A stretch of DNA of 64,000 nucleotides, taken from positions 28,821 to 92,820 of the forward strand of contig JXTC01000075.1 of NCBI GenBank assembly GCA_002914845.1, in the 5' to 3' direction. This document shows, one piece after another, positions 35,401 through 48,517 of this stretch (position 1 is the stretch's first letter; the number at the start of each line of letters is the position of its first letter). The position numbers were made by a program, and so were the translations under genes. The notes under the pieces are model-generated. The model was not told where the DNA came from. It saw nothing but the letters and a program-made list of their open reading frames with translations, and searched no databases. This stretch comes from Trema orientale. Taxonomy: Eukaryota > Streptophyta > Magnoliopsida > Rosales > Cannabaceae.

Positions 35401-36322
35401 ACTAAATCAAAATTTGAAATCAGAATTCAGTTTCGAGGTCCCAAGCCTTAAACGTGCCTTAAATCCGAGAATTACAAAAATGTCTCTTTTTGGAATTAAT
35501 TTAAAAAATGTCCACTTTTTCAATAGTATTTGAAAAAATATCATCTTTGCTGAATATTTAAAAAAATATCACTATTCTGAGATGTTTCAGAAAATATCAT
35601 TATTAGAACTATTTAGGAAAATATCACTTTCAAAATATTTGAAAAAAATATCAACTTTGTTGTTTATTTATAAAAATGTCATTTTTGCATAAATATTTTG
35701 AAAAATCAACTTCAGTCCAGTACTATTCAATTTTGCAAAAATATCACTTTTTGTCCCGAATTAGAAAAATATCATATTTTCAATTTAAAATTTCTCTCAA
35801 ACCGGACGTCATTTCGACACGATACCACCATATTTATTCAAGATTCAATCTCCTCTTTCCCTTCATATAATTTTTACGGCCATAAAAATAACTTCACAAA
35901 AATAATTGTATAAAAACCATAAATTAATGTGTAAAATGGCAAAAAAAACTCAGAAGTCGGCTTATCGGAGCTGATTTGCTAGAAACCAGCAACTAAGGAG
36001 GGTCGACGCCGGTCAGAGGAAGATTGGGCTTGCCATCTATGGTGGTGGCTGGTTTTTAGTTGAAGATTACGAAGAAGTATAAGAAGGAAGAATCCTTCCA
36101 GGGGAAAAAAAAAAAAGAAAAAGAAAGAAGTAGAAATGAAAAAGGAAAAGAAAAAGAAAGAAAGAAAGAGATATTGTCAGGTGTGGGAGAGAAAGAAAAG
36201 AGGGAAGTATATTTAAAAACAAAAATGAGTCTCACCACTTATATAAAATATTATATTATGTATATTTTTTTTATTATAGGTAAAAATGACTAGAATGTCC
36301 TTGATAAATTTGGATTTTTATA
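32406..36322 (-). repeat. Left LTR of element C (contains an insertion)
   Basis: It starts TGTCACAACC and ends at ttttta-ta (36322), collinear with 41663-44227. Without the insertion at 33270-34729 and its duplicated target it is about 2.45 kb. The stretch 35470-35770 holds irregular repeats of a word such as gaaaaatatcac-ttt, also present in the other LTR. Confidence 0.88.
33270..34729. mobile_element. 1.46-kb insertion in the left LTR of element C
   Basis: This segment is absent from the right LTR (between 42537 and 42538). It is bordered by AATGCCTA on both sides (33262-33269 and 34730-34737), an 8-bp duplication. It contains gypsy-LTR-like wording near the right end (tctcatgggattgacaactc, followed by actcgtgcatttac) but no coding part. 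The 8-bp duplication is unusual for an LTR element, which normally makes 5 bp. The class is unresolved. Confidence 0.7.
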
Positions 36323-37333
36323 TCCTTCACTCTTTAAAAGAATTTCGTCCCGAAATTCGAGTATGAACCAGGGAGTGTGAGTGGCTTAGAATAGCCACCG
36401 GAATAAGAGTGAACACTTGATCATAATTTATTTATTTTTATTTATTTTTGGTACCGGACCAAACACTAAGTAAATCAAGAAGTGTGAAATACACACTTCT
36501 TACTGGACATTGAATACCATCAATATATCAATGTCACACAATATTATGAGATAAGAATGTACACAAAGAAATATAGAATCATAAGATGGCTTACCAGTCG
36601 ATACTGAGATCCCAACATAAGAGATAGGAAACAATGACCTCGAGTCAGTAATTAGTCACAGAGGTGAGCCATCTATAACCTGAGCACTAATTATTTGGCA
36701 CCAAACTAGAGTAGTAGATCAAATGTCAAATACATACGATACCGTCCCCCTAATCATATCAGATTAATAACATACCGAGACCATCCCATTTGACTGTATC
36801 TAGAACCTGGTCCCAAATAATCACTGAGGTCAAAGATACTAATAAGATTCTAAATGGAAATCAATACCCTTGTGTTATACCACACTAGATGGACAAGTTC
36901 AGAATTTAGAAACCATAACGAATTTATTTACCATTCCTCATAATGAGTGAGAAATAACCAAGTATTTTATACAAGATAATATCATAGGGTATTAGCTTAT
37001 ACCATAATTAAGTCCAGGGACTCTCCAAGTCTCTTTACCCAAATAGAACTATATAAGTCATACAAATCACCAATAAATCCAAAGACTTCCAAGGTCTTTG
37101 ATACAAGGAAAAGTTATATAGGAATGACTCACTACCCTACATGCAAGCAAAATTTTTAACAACATCATAATGCCCTAGAAACAAGGTTTCAACGGAATAG
37201 AATTTCTCTGCGGCGACGCCTGTCTTCCATTTCACCCCATTTTATTTTTAAGTCGAAAACAGTTTGAAAATATTTTTGAAAACGTACAACACAAATATCA
37301 TAGGGATATAAGAATACTACACTAGTTCATAAT

Positions 37334-38702
37334 TGTTAGCCCAAGATTAGCTAACCCGAGAGGGGGGGAGGGGGTGAGGGGGGGAGAATTGGGTTTTAAA
37401 AATTTTTATAAACTTTTCAAGATGAGTAAGTAAATTATGCAAATAATGACAATATCAAGTAAAAATAGATAAATGACAAGTATAAACTTAAAGTCAATAA
37501 ATTTTAAAGAGATAAAGATAGAGAAATGCAAACACTATTTTTACGAGGTTCAACAAACATGCCAGTTTGTCTACGTCCCCAGCTCTTGGCAACCCGCTTT
37601 GAGCTATCCACTATCGGATCAAGGGCTTTACCGACCCTTGTATATAACGAGTGATTTTTCCATAGGCACACTTATGCCTTTACATTAGCTTTGAATCCGG
37701 TTCTATCATGCCTAACTCGGATTGTTTAGACTCTGGTGCCAATCTCACCTAAATCGGATTGTTTATGAATCTGGTGTCAACCTCACCTCACAATTACAAT
37801 TTGGTTTTTGTTGGATTACTTCAACTAGAATCTCTCTAATAAATATAATTGATACAAGATAAACTTAGAGAGAATAAATGTGAACACAAGATACGATCTA
37901 GTTTGGCTCAAGTGAATTTTGTAAAAAAGTAGGTTTGAAAGTTTGGATCACAAAAATTTGAACAACTTGAAGATATGATATAAACAATGTAAGGATATTC
38001 AAAAAAAATTTCAAGTATTAGAAAAGCTTCTATTTTATAGACTTGAATGAAAACTAGTTATTTTAGACTATTTGACAGATATTCTGTCATTTTCAGTAGA
38101 CCGAAAGTATATTTTTGGTCGACCGAAAATATATTTTCGGTCGACCGAAAATACTAGCCATTCTAATGGTCGAATTTGAAAATCTTTTAAAAATTTGGCA
38201 AGAAATCGGTAGACCGAAAACCAAGAATTGGTTTACTGAAAATATCAAAGAGTATGTTTTGATTTTATTCCAAGTCTTCTTTGATTATTTTCAAAATTAT
38301 GACTTCTTAAATTGATTTTTATGCAATATGGATACTATAAAAATTCATAAATCAAATTAAAAGCTTAAGTAAAATAAATTTTAAACTTTAATTGAAGATA
38401 AACTCTTTTGACTGTTTTGGTTTGAAATTTTCTTATTTTATGAAAAATTTGAGCCATTAAGACTGTATTATATGTAAACAAGTATTCAAATACAAGAGTT
38501 AAGTAATTAACCTTTGCTAGTCTAAGTCTTATATTCTTGAACTTTGTCTTCAAGCTCTTTTCTATAATCCATCTTGAATGTCTTATAATCCTTTCAATCA
38601 AGATTGCTACACACTCAAGTAGATTATTAGTTCTTAATTATATATTTGTTAGCTTCAAAACACAAGTAAAAAATTAATGATGCAAAGCATGAGTCAATAA
38701 CA
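37334..38702. repeat. Probable solo LTR inside element C
   Basis: It begins TGTTAGCCCAAG and ends GTCAATAACA, so it has TG...CA ends with the inverted pentamer TGTTA/TAACA. The flanks ATAAT (37329-37333) and ATAAG (38703-38707) match at 4 of 5. It includes a G-rich stretch (about 37360-37390) and the word cgaccgaaaatat in tandem at about 38098-38150. It has no internal coding region. The orientation is unknown. Confidence 0.65.
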
Positions 38703-39948
38703 ATAAGGTCTCACCTTGGTTTTAGATAAACCAAACCTGAACTCTAAATATTAATTTTTGAAAATATAATAGGAAAAGTTTAACAACTCTCTATGCAGAC
38801 TGATAAGTTAACTGATTTTAAATACCATTAATTATGCCACCATAATGATACTTGACTTTAATTCTTATCTAGTAATGAGTTACAAGCTTAACTCAATACC
38901 AATAACTCAATTAGAGTTTTGTCTCACAACAAATTATGACAAGAGTATCCAATAATTCTTTAAATTAAAACAAAGTTCCTTAAATGATATTCATTAAGTT
39001 AAGTAAGTAAAAGAGAAGGTTCCTCCCTTGATATCTATAGTTCGCTAACTAAACTATCAAACATTTAAAACATATCGACTCTCTTCCAAACATAGTTAAA
39101 CGTGATACTAGTTTTTCTTAAAATCCAAAACTGTCCCAAAAGTTTTCAAATATTTCTCTCCAGAAACTTTAAAAACACATCTTTAACTAGCATATCACAT
39201 ATGCAAATACGTTTCTGTAATTCTTTATTTATAAAAAATTCTAGGTAAGGCATGCTTTATTAAGGCTATCTTTGTATTTTATAATTTTGAAGTCACCACA
39301 CTCTAGTAGTTTTATTAAAAACAGTTTTGAAACACATTTTAAAGATAGAAGAAAACTATAAAGTATTTTAGAAAATAATAGAGTATATTATAATTATTTT
39401 TTTTATTAAGTAGGTGAGCTATATATATATATATATATCTTTTTATATAAGCCTTACTCAACTTGTAACCTATTCAACCACAAGAATTTAAAAGTTCAAT
39501 TTATGTTTTCAAAAGAAATACAACACTTTAATTTGCATAACTTAAATTCTATCAAACACCGAATCAGACATATTAATTCATAACTTGTATTCATTTGAAA
39601 ATCTAATTTCCACGAATTTTAAAAGTTCTAATAAAAATGACATGCATTATTATGTACCACTTAAGTCCCTTCAAAACTTAGGTATTCAAAACCATATTAT
39701 TTCCATTTAAAGCTCAAATGAACATCATCCTAAGTCTCTAACACTAGGGATTCCTAACACTTAGGATATCAAATTAAATCAATCACACAAGTGCTCAATT
39801 ATTTAATTGAGACCAACCAGGTAAAGTCAACCTAACTTGACTTAACTAATAAACAATCATCTATTACTTAACAAGGATTTAATAATCCAAAGATCACCAA
39901 CATTATGTATACATCAATAAAATAAATTACATATATGTATATATATAT

Positions 39949-40191
39949 GGTTGCCAATCCAATAGGTATTTTTTTTTTTTACCTATGTATAGGTATTTTT
40001 TTTTTTAGTCGTTGGATCATCATCTAATGGTGATCCAACGGCTATAATCAAGTACATAAAAAGACGTGCATCATTAATGTTATTTCTCTCTCCTACTTTT
40101 TATAATAAAAAAATGTGCAAAAAAATTTTTCATTGGCCCAATTGATACCTATGCATAGGTAAAAAAAAAAAAACCTACTGGATTGGTGCCC
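39949..40191. mobile_element. Foldback MITE in a (TA)n tract
   Basis: Inverted ends: GGTTGCCAATCCAATAGGT at the left and the complement of GGGCACCAATCCAGTAGGT at the right, each followed by a T-run and acctatg. It is flanked by TATATATAT on both sides, which could be a 9-bp duplication but is uninformative in a TA repeat. The centre has a small hairpin built on gttggatca/tgatccaac. Confidence 0.8.
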
Positions 40192-41662
40192 TATATATAT
40201 ATATATATATATGAAAGCTTGGAAGCTTATACATATCTAATTAACAATGCACATTAAACCATAGTAACAAGATTTCACAAAACTTCTAAACTAGGATTTA
40301 AATTCTAATATTCTTTTCATTCATAGAAGATTCCAAACCGGATTTCATAACCAAGTTTTACTTAGCAAAATTCATGTAACAAGATATTATACATATGGCA
40401 TTTCAAACACATACATAATTTTTCCTAAAATTTATACTTATACCATATTAATTCATACCTAAGATTTTCTAAGAAATCAAACTTATTTCTCAAGGTTGCC
40501 ACATAAACTTTTCCATAAACATCTCATGTTTAGTTTGAAGTTAACTCGTAAATATATATGTGAAAGTATATTTTAGATTCAGAATCAAATATTAAGATTA
40601 TCCACTATATTCAATACTAGAAAGATACTTAGAACTTTAAGTTTATAAATATTTATGTGGTCTAAATAATTCTCTAACTAGCACTAACAAATGTAGAATT
40701 AATTTAGTACCATAACTAAATTTTATATACACCAAGGTTCAAATTTTACAATAGTACAATCTTACAAAATTTAATTTCAAATAGCCCATAATTTTTTTTT
40801 TTTTTTGGAATTATACATCCATTGAAAAAATGAATTATTTATTTATATATATTTTTCTAATCCATAATCGTGAAAAATTTTCCATTTTCCAAAAGCTTCA
40901 CTTCAAAAAGATAAGTCAACTTAGGCATGCAGCTATAAAGTAGGCAAACAAATTATCACAAGTGAATAACTTACAAGAAAACACAATCATGATTCAATAA
41001 TTTAGACAAAACCAAATAACCAAAGAATCTCTATTCAAATTAAATCAATTATTTTACCAATACACTATTAATGTTAAGCCAATCTTGGTAGAATTAGTAT
41101 AGTACTATATTTATGTCATACCAATTTGTCTATTGACTAGCAAAATGTCATGTAAAAGTGGCACCAATTCGAATACTTTGTTATATCATCAACCACCAAT
41201 TACTCAAACTGAGTAATTAAAAGTAGAAAATCGGGATAGTGAAATCGTATCCCAAAAATTCACAAAATATAGGACTAATCTAAGGTATTTAAAATGCCAA
41301 GCACAAGAGAGCTATCATAGAACCTATAGGATTCACATTTAGCTTACTACCTGAATATAAATAGGATTACAAGTATGAATGTCTATTCAAATCAGAGAAT
41401 TTGAATAGAAGTAGAATTTACTAGTCTTGTTTCAATCCTAATACTTCTGAGACTAGAGCTTATATGTTATAACTATTCCAAGGATATTAGATTTCTCTCT
41501 AAATAGATGAACTAATGAGGTAGGATGAATCTGAGTAAAGATAACATATTTAGCCAATTTTTAAGTGATGTATGAGATATTTGTCAAATACTTTTTAAAC
41601 AGCAAAATATCACAGGCAAGATCCCAGATGGATCTGAAGCCTACAGCTCTGATACTATTTCT

Positions 41663-44227
41663 ATCACAACCAAAAATCCAAAACCGTGACTTTTAGTAAT
41701 TTTAATCGAAAATATAATAGATATTTATTTTATAGAATTCAGGAGAAATCAAGTATTAGATAATTTTGTTTGGTCCTCAAATCATTATGAATTCCATAAT
41801 CATTAAAAAACCCTTATTAGTTTTTAATTTACTTAAGAAAAATACCCGACAATGTTCCAAAAAAATTCCAGCTATCTCATTTGAATACTTGTTGAGAATT
41901 CATAAATTTGGTAAATTGAATTCAACTAAACACATTTTAGTCCAATATCCAAAATAATTTACATAAAATCACTTGAAGTTTTAAGTTCTCCAATTAATAA
42001 CAAAACTGTCCTCATATATCCACTTAGTAGGTTTACTAATCTTGGCTAAATAATTGAACAAAAAAACAAAATTTAACAGAGAATAAACACCTACCAGGGA
42101 ATAAGAATAGGAAAGCAGGCACAAGCTACGCAGCTTGTCTAACTACTAGAATGACTAATACAAATAGACAAACACCTGAAAGTGGGGGAAATAGAGGGAT
42201 GAGTATTTACATTCTCAGTAGAAATTCAATTATATTTTTGAATAGATGCAATTTTACTAAACTTGCATGGTTAATACTTTTTCCAAATCCATTTATAAAC
42301 CAAATTTATAAAATAATTGATAACTAGAATAATCACGTATTCAAAACCAACACTGAAACTACATCATTGTACATATCATAAATCATCCCATCCTATGAGT
42401 TTACATCCTCTCATCACGAATTAGAGTAACTCATACGACGTGTACTAAATATTATCTGCCTGATACTTATCCCAAAAAATCGGAGGGACACTCATATGTC
42501 TATGCCTACTGAACCAGGGAGGCAACTGAATGCCTACGCCTATCGAGTGGAAGTAATCAGAAAACCCTGCGCAGGTCTACGGGCTCTCACTGAGGACGAG
42601 GGTGCTGGCCACCCACTAAAAACTTCGATGCCTAAGATGTATCTCATGTGTGATCCTATGGTATATACAATATTTAATATTTTACAATAACCATGCATCA
42701 AGGACTTAATCAAATCATGCTTTAAAATTCCACTTGACATTATTCTGGGATTTACTATAACGTAGACAGCACACCGCTGTATAACCCATAATCACAATTT
42801 AAAAATATGTATAAAAATTCACACAGTCCAATTCTAGTATAATCCAATATGTTTCCATAGCTTATTAAACCATCGCATAAACCACTATTTTTTATAAATC
42901 AATTATAATGCAATTATAAATCAAAACAAGTAAAAAACCAGGTAATTGAGCTCCTGCCTTGATATGGTAGCGATATCAAACTAATGACACTCGAAGAAAC
43001 TCCCGTTAGTCACTTGTGTGTTTAGAGAGTTGTTTCAGAATTCCCGTAAGCTCACATTCAAAAGTGACTTTTCCAACGGAGACTTAAAATAAGAAGCAGA
43101 CGTCACCATTGAATTCCTAATGCCCAAATAGTTAGGTTAAACATATAATTTATCAAATTTGAGTCTCAGATTGAGACCTGGCCCGTGGCACGCAAAACGA
43201 CACAATTCACGAGTCTCGGAATTCGTGCTACTACGAAACATATCGATGTTATATATCAAAATTCGTTTCTCGATTTCGCAAAATCCAAATTTGAAGTCAG
43301 AATTTAGTTTCGAGGTCTCGAGCCTTAAATGGGCCTTAAATCCGTGAATTACAAAAATATCTGTTTTTGGAATTGCTTTGAAAATGTCCACTTTTTCCAA
43401 AGTATTTAGAAAAATATCATCTATGCTGAATATTTAAAAAATATCACTTTTCTGAAATATTTCAGAAAATATCATTATCGTAGAATTATTTAGGAAAATA
43501 TCACTTTCGAAAATATTTGAAAAAAATATTAACTTTGCTGTTTATTTGTAAAAATGTTATTTTTGCATAAATATTTCAAAAATAACACTTTTCTAGGCCC
43601 AGCTCAAAGCCTAATCTGAATAGTAACAGACTTTTATCCAATACTATTCAGTTTTGAAAAATATCACTTTTTCTCCCGAATTAGAAAAATATCACATTTT
43701 TCAATTTAAAATTTCTCTCAAACCGGATGACATTTCAACACAACACTATCATATTTATTCATGATTCAATCTCCTCTTTTACCTCATATAATTTTTATAG
43801 CCATAAAAATAACTTCATAAAAATAATTGTATAAACGCCATAAATTAATGTGCAAAACATCACAAAAACTCAGAAATTGGCTTGCCGGAGCTGATTTGCC
43901 AGAAACCAGCAGTTGAGGAGGGTCGACGCCGATCGGAGGAAGCTTAGACTTGTCATCTATGGTGGTGGCTTGTTTTTAGTTGAAGATTACAAAAGAAGTA
44001 GAAGAAGGAAGAAGAAGAAAAGAAAAAGAAAAAGAAGAAGATATAGAGGAAGAAGATATAGAGAAAGAGAGATTGTCGCGTGTAGGAGAGAAAAAAAAGA
44101 GGGGAGTATATTTAAAAACAAAGTGGGTCCCACCACTTATATAAAATATTATATTGTATTTTAATTTTTTTTATTCTTTTCAAAGCAAAAATGACTAGAA
44201 TACCCTTGACAAATTTGGGCTTTTACA
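41663..44227 (-). repeat. Right (5') LTR of element C
   Basis: It starts TATCACAACC (TG decayed to TA) directly to the right of the primer-binding-site relative, and ends cttttaca at 44227. It is collinear with the left LTR except for the insertion there. Purine-rich sequence at about 43990-44060 is non-coding. Confidence 0.88.
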
Positions 44228-44653
44228 TTCTATATATAATTTTAAATATATTTATTAATTAGAATTTTAAAAAATCTTAATTAAATATTTTCATTTATAT
44301 ACTTTTAATATTATTTATTTATTTATTTTTGTTTATTTTCAATTTATTCAAATTTTGAAAAAATATGAATGAGTTTTAGGTCCATATAAGTGAATATTTG
44401 ATATTTTAAAGCATAGTATAATAACGAAATTCGCCCACATTGTGGTCCATGTTCGGCCTACGTAGATACGGCCCACTTAAGCCTGCAGAAAATGTGAGCT
44501 GGGCGGACCTGTGAACCGTGCCAAGCTCCCTAATAAGAATATGGGCCGTGCCAGTCCATATTTTAGGCAAATCGGGCCTAAGTCCGATATAAAGCCTGTA
44601 TGAGCTTATCAAATATTGGCCGAACCCGTCTATTTTATATTTCTACCGACAAC

Positions 44654-45778
44654 ATTCGAACATACATGTACCTGAAAGGGTCGTAGCCGAAATATAGAAG
44701 TCCTATATTAGAATGGTGATCGATTGTTCATTCAGTGGCACCTATTCATGATCTTTAATTATTTGTTATCAACTTATTTTCCTTTTTCTTTTTGGTGTTC
44801 TAATTTCAAGGAACCACACCATCACTTGTGAGTTTCTAAACTTCACCTATATATGCCATGCATTCCGGGGTTGAATTTGGTCCCTTTTCATTAATTTGTG
44901 TAATGAAAATAATGATAGGGGAAATTTCTGGGGAGGAATGAGACAATAAATTAATGATATACCCTCCTAGCTATCTGTGTTATGAACATTTGTATTAAAA
45001 AAAAAAATCTGGATATGCTTTGGGAAACAAGACCATGCTTTTATATACATTAATCATTGTTCAATCGAAATATAGCCGGAAAATAATAATAAAAAGCTGA
45101 AGTTAGAGCATGTGCATGCAGTGATAACTAAAAAATAATTTTACCATATTTTGAAATTTCGAGCATTCTATTAGTAGTAGGCAGGTCCATGGGAGATGAA
45201 AAATCCATGCATGTACTATTTTTTACACAATCTTTTACATTCTCTTAATCTCACTTCTTGATACGTGAATTTTATCATAATTTGTTATATTATTAAAATA
45301 TTAAATTAGATAGTAAAATTCACATATCAGATAAAGAGACTTGAGAGTATAAAAAAAAAATGAGAAAAAAGTGCATTTTAGCCCTTCGCAATAATAATAT
45401 TAATGTCTAAAAGCACAGCTACCAATTAACAATCATGCTCCAACAACATTTAATTAGCTAGCTTTTAGTCTTTCCAATATTTCACGGTGATAATGGATCT
45501 GGCTAACTGCCAACTAATTTAATCAATATGTACTACAAACAAAAGGCACGCGTACTGTAATCCTTCTTACAGCAAGGAGCCCCCCCCCCCCCCCCCCCAA
45601 AAGCAAAAAAAAAGAAAAATCTTAGATGTATTAAATGATTATTATAGAAGTAACTAGATGGTTAACCTAACTCATATGCTGCCATACTCTATAATTACAC
45701 CCAATCTAAGTGAACTTGACAATTGTCTTCGAAAATTTTCATCAATATGTTAAAATATTGAACCCCATGATTCTTACT
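44654..45778. other. Intergenic, no gene seen
   Basis: AT-rich sequence with a 19-base C-run (45580-45598). I see no gene. Confidence 0.4.
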
Positions 45779-45787
45779 TTAATAGTT

Positions 45788-46178
45788 GGATAAATTACAA
45801 AAAAATATCTTGAAGTTTGAGTGTTCTACAATTTAAATTCTAAAGTTTGAACTCTGTAAAATAATACCCTAAGATTAAAAATTTCTGAAAATTAATATCC
45901 TAGACCGACATTTTGACCAATTTTAGTAACGAAAAAATAATAATATCCTCCATAAAAATTAGAATAATCATTATTATTCTCCTTATTTTTGAGAATATTA
46001 TTGTCTTTTACCAATTAAAGTTATTCAAAATTTTACCAATTAAAGTTATTCAAAAAGTCAATTCATGGTATTAATTTTCAGATTTTCTTAATCTCAAAGT
46101 AATATTTTACAGAATCTAAACTTCATAATTTAAATTGCAGAACACTCAAATTTAAGAGTATTTTTTTGCAGTTCATCC
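45788..46178. mobile_element. Mutator-type foldback MITE, 391 bp
   Basis: Arms of about 150 bp are reverse complements. The left begins GGATAAATTACAAAAAAATA; the right, read on the minus strand, begins GGATGAACTGCAAAAAAATA. Both then share tttgagtgttct and gtaaaataata words. The flanks TTAATAGTT (45779-45787) and TTAATAATT (46179-46187) match at 8 of 9, so the target duplication is 9 bp. It is non-coding. Confidence 0.85.
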
Positions 46179-46187
46179 TTAATAATT

Positions 46188-47387
46188 TTTCGAATTTGTT
46201 ATTATAATTTTATATGTGAAAATCTTGTATGCATGAGTCAAGTTAATAACTTTTCAAGATAACTTTGAATATATATTCAAATTATTGAGAAATACTAGCA
46301 TATTATCTAATTTTCACTCTTTTGTCTTTTTATTTGACATGTGAACTCTTCTAAAATATATTTCTTCCTAATAAATAACAAATCATTTTAATCACTATTT
46401 CATGTCAGTACTAATCACCTTACTCTTAACTCAGCTTTTCATGTCCTAGTATTAACGGGTTTTTTTTTTTTTTTTTCAAAAATCTTGTCACTTTCACGAA
46501 CCCAAGGGTAAAACGGGTAATTGGTACATACTTCTAATATATTAGAAAGGCAGAAAGGGTAGGGTACCCATAAAGTGCAATAAGATGAAATAATTAGGAA
46601 ACTACTTAAGAGTTGTAGATAAATGGCCCAAATCAATGAAATGAGCATGACCACCAAATCATTTCACCATGACAGCCGACAGCCTCAACCAAGTGGAGGT
46701 GAATCATGGGCAGTTGGATACAAATTAAACTACCAATTCTAAAAGTACACTTTCCCAATATTTTATAAGCATAACAGGCCAACACTTTTTCTTTTCTTAA
46801 AAAATAAAAATAAAATATTGGAACATTGTCAAAACAAGTAACGTGTGTGTTTATACTAATCTCTTCTTGTTGATATTTTTCCACATAAATGGGCTCAAGG
46901 ATAAACGAAGTTCAATTACAAAGTTGCTTTTACAGCAATTTTCTGATCTGCCACCATAAGAACTCTGTCCACCTCAACTTTCTGGCATCATAATCTATAT
47001 TAATAAGGGTAAATCATTTATGGTAATTCTGGATTTTCATTTTAGAGTCTCCAAATATAAACTGCATTATACTTTGTTTTAGTTACATTAAAATCATGAT
47101 GGATATTTTGTTTCTACCATTTACATATCTGCTCAACATATTGTAATGGAAACTTAAGCGTATTATATTACCCTAGCACGACTAGCTAGTTTGAGGACGT
47201 GCAGAAGTTCATTGCCATTAAACAAAGGGAACGAAAAGCCTTTGATTTTGATTTTTGAAGCAAGGTATACATACATATTCGGCCAGTTTACTAATTAGCT
47301 GTGCAAACCCGTCTATTTTAAAGTGTCAAGAGAGCTACTTTTAGTAACTCTTTGGTGAATGATCTTTGTAAAATAATTTGATGAGAA
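46188..47387. other. Intergenic, no gene seen
   Basis: AT-rich sequence with a T-run (about 46460-46477). Short frames on the minus strand (46439-46884) are not convincing and resemble no family I know. Confidence 0.4.
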
Positions 47388-47855
47388 ATTTACACTCAAT
47401 ATCCGTTTTTATAACTTATTTTCATAAATACTCATTTTTAATTTTTTTTTTCAAAAATACCCATTTTAATGGAACATATTTCATGTATAAATTATGAGTG
47501 GTATACTTTTACAATATAAATTTTTACATGTGCGATACACATTTCATATGTAAAAAATATGAACAGTATATATTTACAATATAAATATTTATCATGGTTT
47601 ATATTTTTCATTATAAATTTGATCTATGATACATATTTAGAAATATGTGCTAATTTTCAGTGTAATTTTTATTCATAAAATGTGTATCATGGTACACATT
47701 TGATGTATAAAATGTATACCACAGAATACATTTCATATGTAAAATACTGGTGGTCTATACTTCTATTAAAATTGGTATAAAAACGGGTAATCATGAAATA
47801 AAAATAAAAAAACAGGTATTTATAGAAATATAGTTTTAAAAACGGGTATTATGAT
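47388..47855. mobile_element. Foldback MITE, copy 2 of a pair with 31486-31895
   Basis: Left end ccgtttttataacttatttt and right end with aaaacgggtatt are imperfect complements. The interior is collinear with 31486-31895, including gatctatgatacatattt and catttgatgtataaaat words. Target duplication not resolved. Confidence 0.7.
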
Positions 47856-48457
47856 CTTTTCAAAATTTTGATTATAAGGAAAAAAAATGCTCCTAACAAA
47901 AATGTCATTGGCACTTATTCAATTGTGCTATTTAGTTCATCACTTTTCAAAACTAGAACTTTTGAAAAGTCTAAAAGACACGTTTCAAATGGTTTAATTC
48001 ACTCAATTAATTAATTATTCACATAATTGTAAATGCGAGGGGTTGAAAAAAAGAGAATAGAAAAAATAACTCCTAGAGTGATAGGACCACTTTCTTTTCT
48101 ATTAGGGATTTTATGAGTTTTCCCCTTGAAAATTAAAAAAATTAGAGAAATACGGTACTAAAAAATAATACAATATCATACGGTGTACTGATAGTATTTT
48201 TCAAAATATTCTGCCAAACTACGGTGGCAAAATGGTAATAAAAGCTAACTTTTCAAAATTCATAAAAAGTGGCAAAATCGTGCCATCTGTGATAAAAATC
48301 CAATGCCAATAAACCTCATTTTCCTTCCTACACCTCAAGAGTTCGAAACTCAGCACTTTCCCAGATCCATTTTGTGTTTTGTTTTTTGTTTATTTCGTTT
48401 TTATTTTTTATCTTTTTCTTTTATATTTTTTTTTGCCATAGAACCCATTCTCACTCG

Positions 48458-48458
<1 letters not shown>

Positions 48459-48514
<56 letters not shown>
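48459..48514. repeat. (TA)n microsatellite
   Basis: About 28 TA units in the left arm of the foldback element, in a T-rich setting. The right arm has no matching tract, so it expanded after the element formed. Confidence 0.95.

Positions 48515-48517
<3 letters not shown>

Larger units (their letters stand above)
36323..41662 (-). other. Non-coding interior of element C
   Basis: About 5.3 kb of AT-rich sequence with no convincing coding region. It contains the solo LTR at 37334-38702 and the foldback MITE at 39949-40191. The rest (36340-37330, 38710-39940 and 40200-41640) shows no recognisable protein, RNA gene or promoter. Confidence 0.6.
32406..44227 (-). mobile_element. LTR element C with 2.5-kb LTRs, non-coding interior (LARD-like)
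   Basis: Two long LTRs (32406-36322 including an insertion, and 41663-44227) enclose about 5.3 kb. The flanks TTCTA (32401-32405) and TTCTA (44228-44232) are a perfect 5-bp target duplication. The minus strand next to the right LTR reads AGAAATAGTATCAGAGC, a primer-binding-site relative, so the element points leftwards. The other internal edge carries GGGACGAAATTC, a word typical of the pol end in Ty3/gypsy Tekay/Del elements, which suggests that group. No gag or pol region is recognisable, so it is a non-autonomous or decayed element. The LTRs differ by about one base in ten over the first 195 bases, counted by eye, which implies an age of some millions of years. Confidence 0.85.
32256..44645. 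mobile_element. hAT-like MITE split by LTR element C
   Basis: Short outer pieces at 32256-32400 and about 44233-44645 form one element interrupted by the 11.8-kb LTR element. The left end TAGAGATGTTAATGTGGGTT and the complement of the right end (TAGAAATATAAAATAGACGG) are inverted relatives; both continue into ggcc-rich sequence. The flanks CCAACAGC (32248-32255) and CCGACAAC (44646-44653) match at 6 of 8 positions, as expected for an old 8-bp hAT duplication. It is non-coding. Confidence 0.6.

Noticed and set aside
43913-44164. Arg/Lys-rich frame of 83 codons
   Set aside because: It lies in the purine-rich part of an LTR; the matching LTR shows only a related low-complexity frame.
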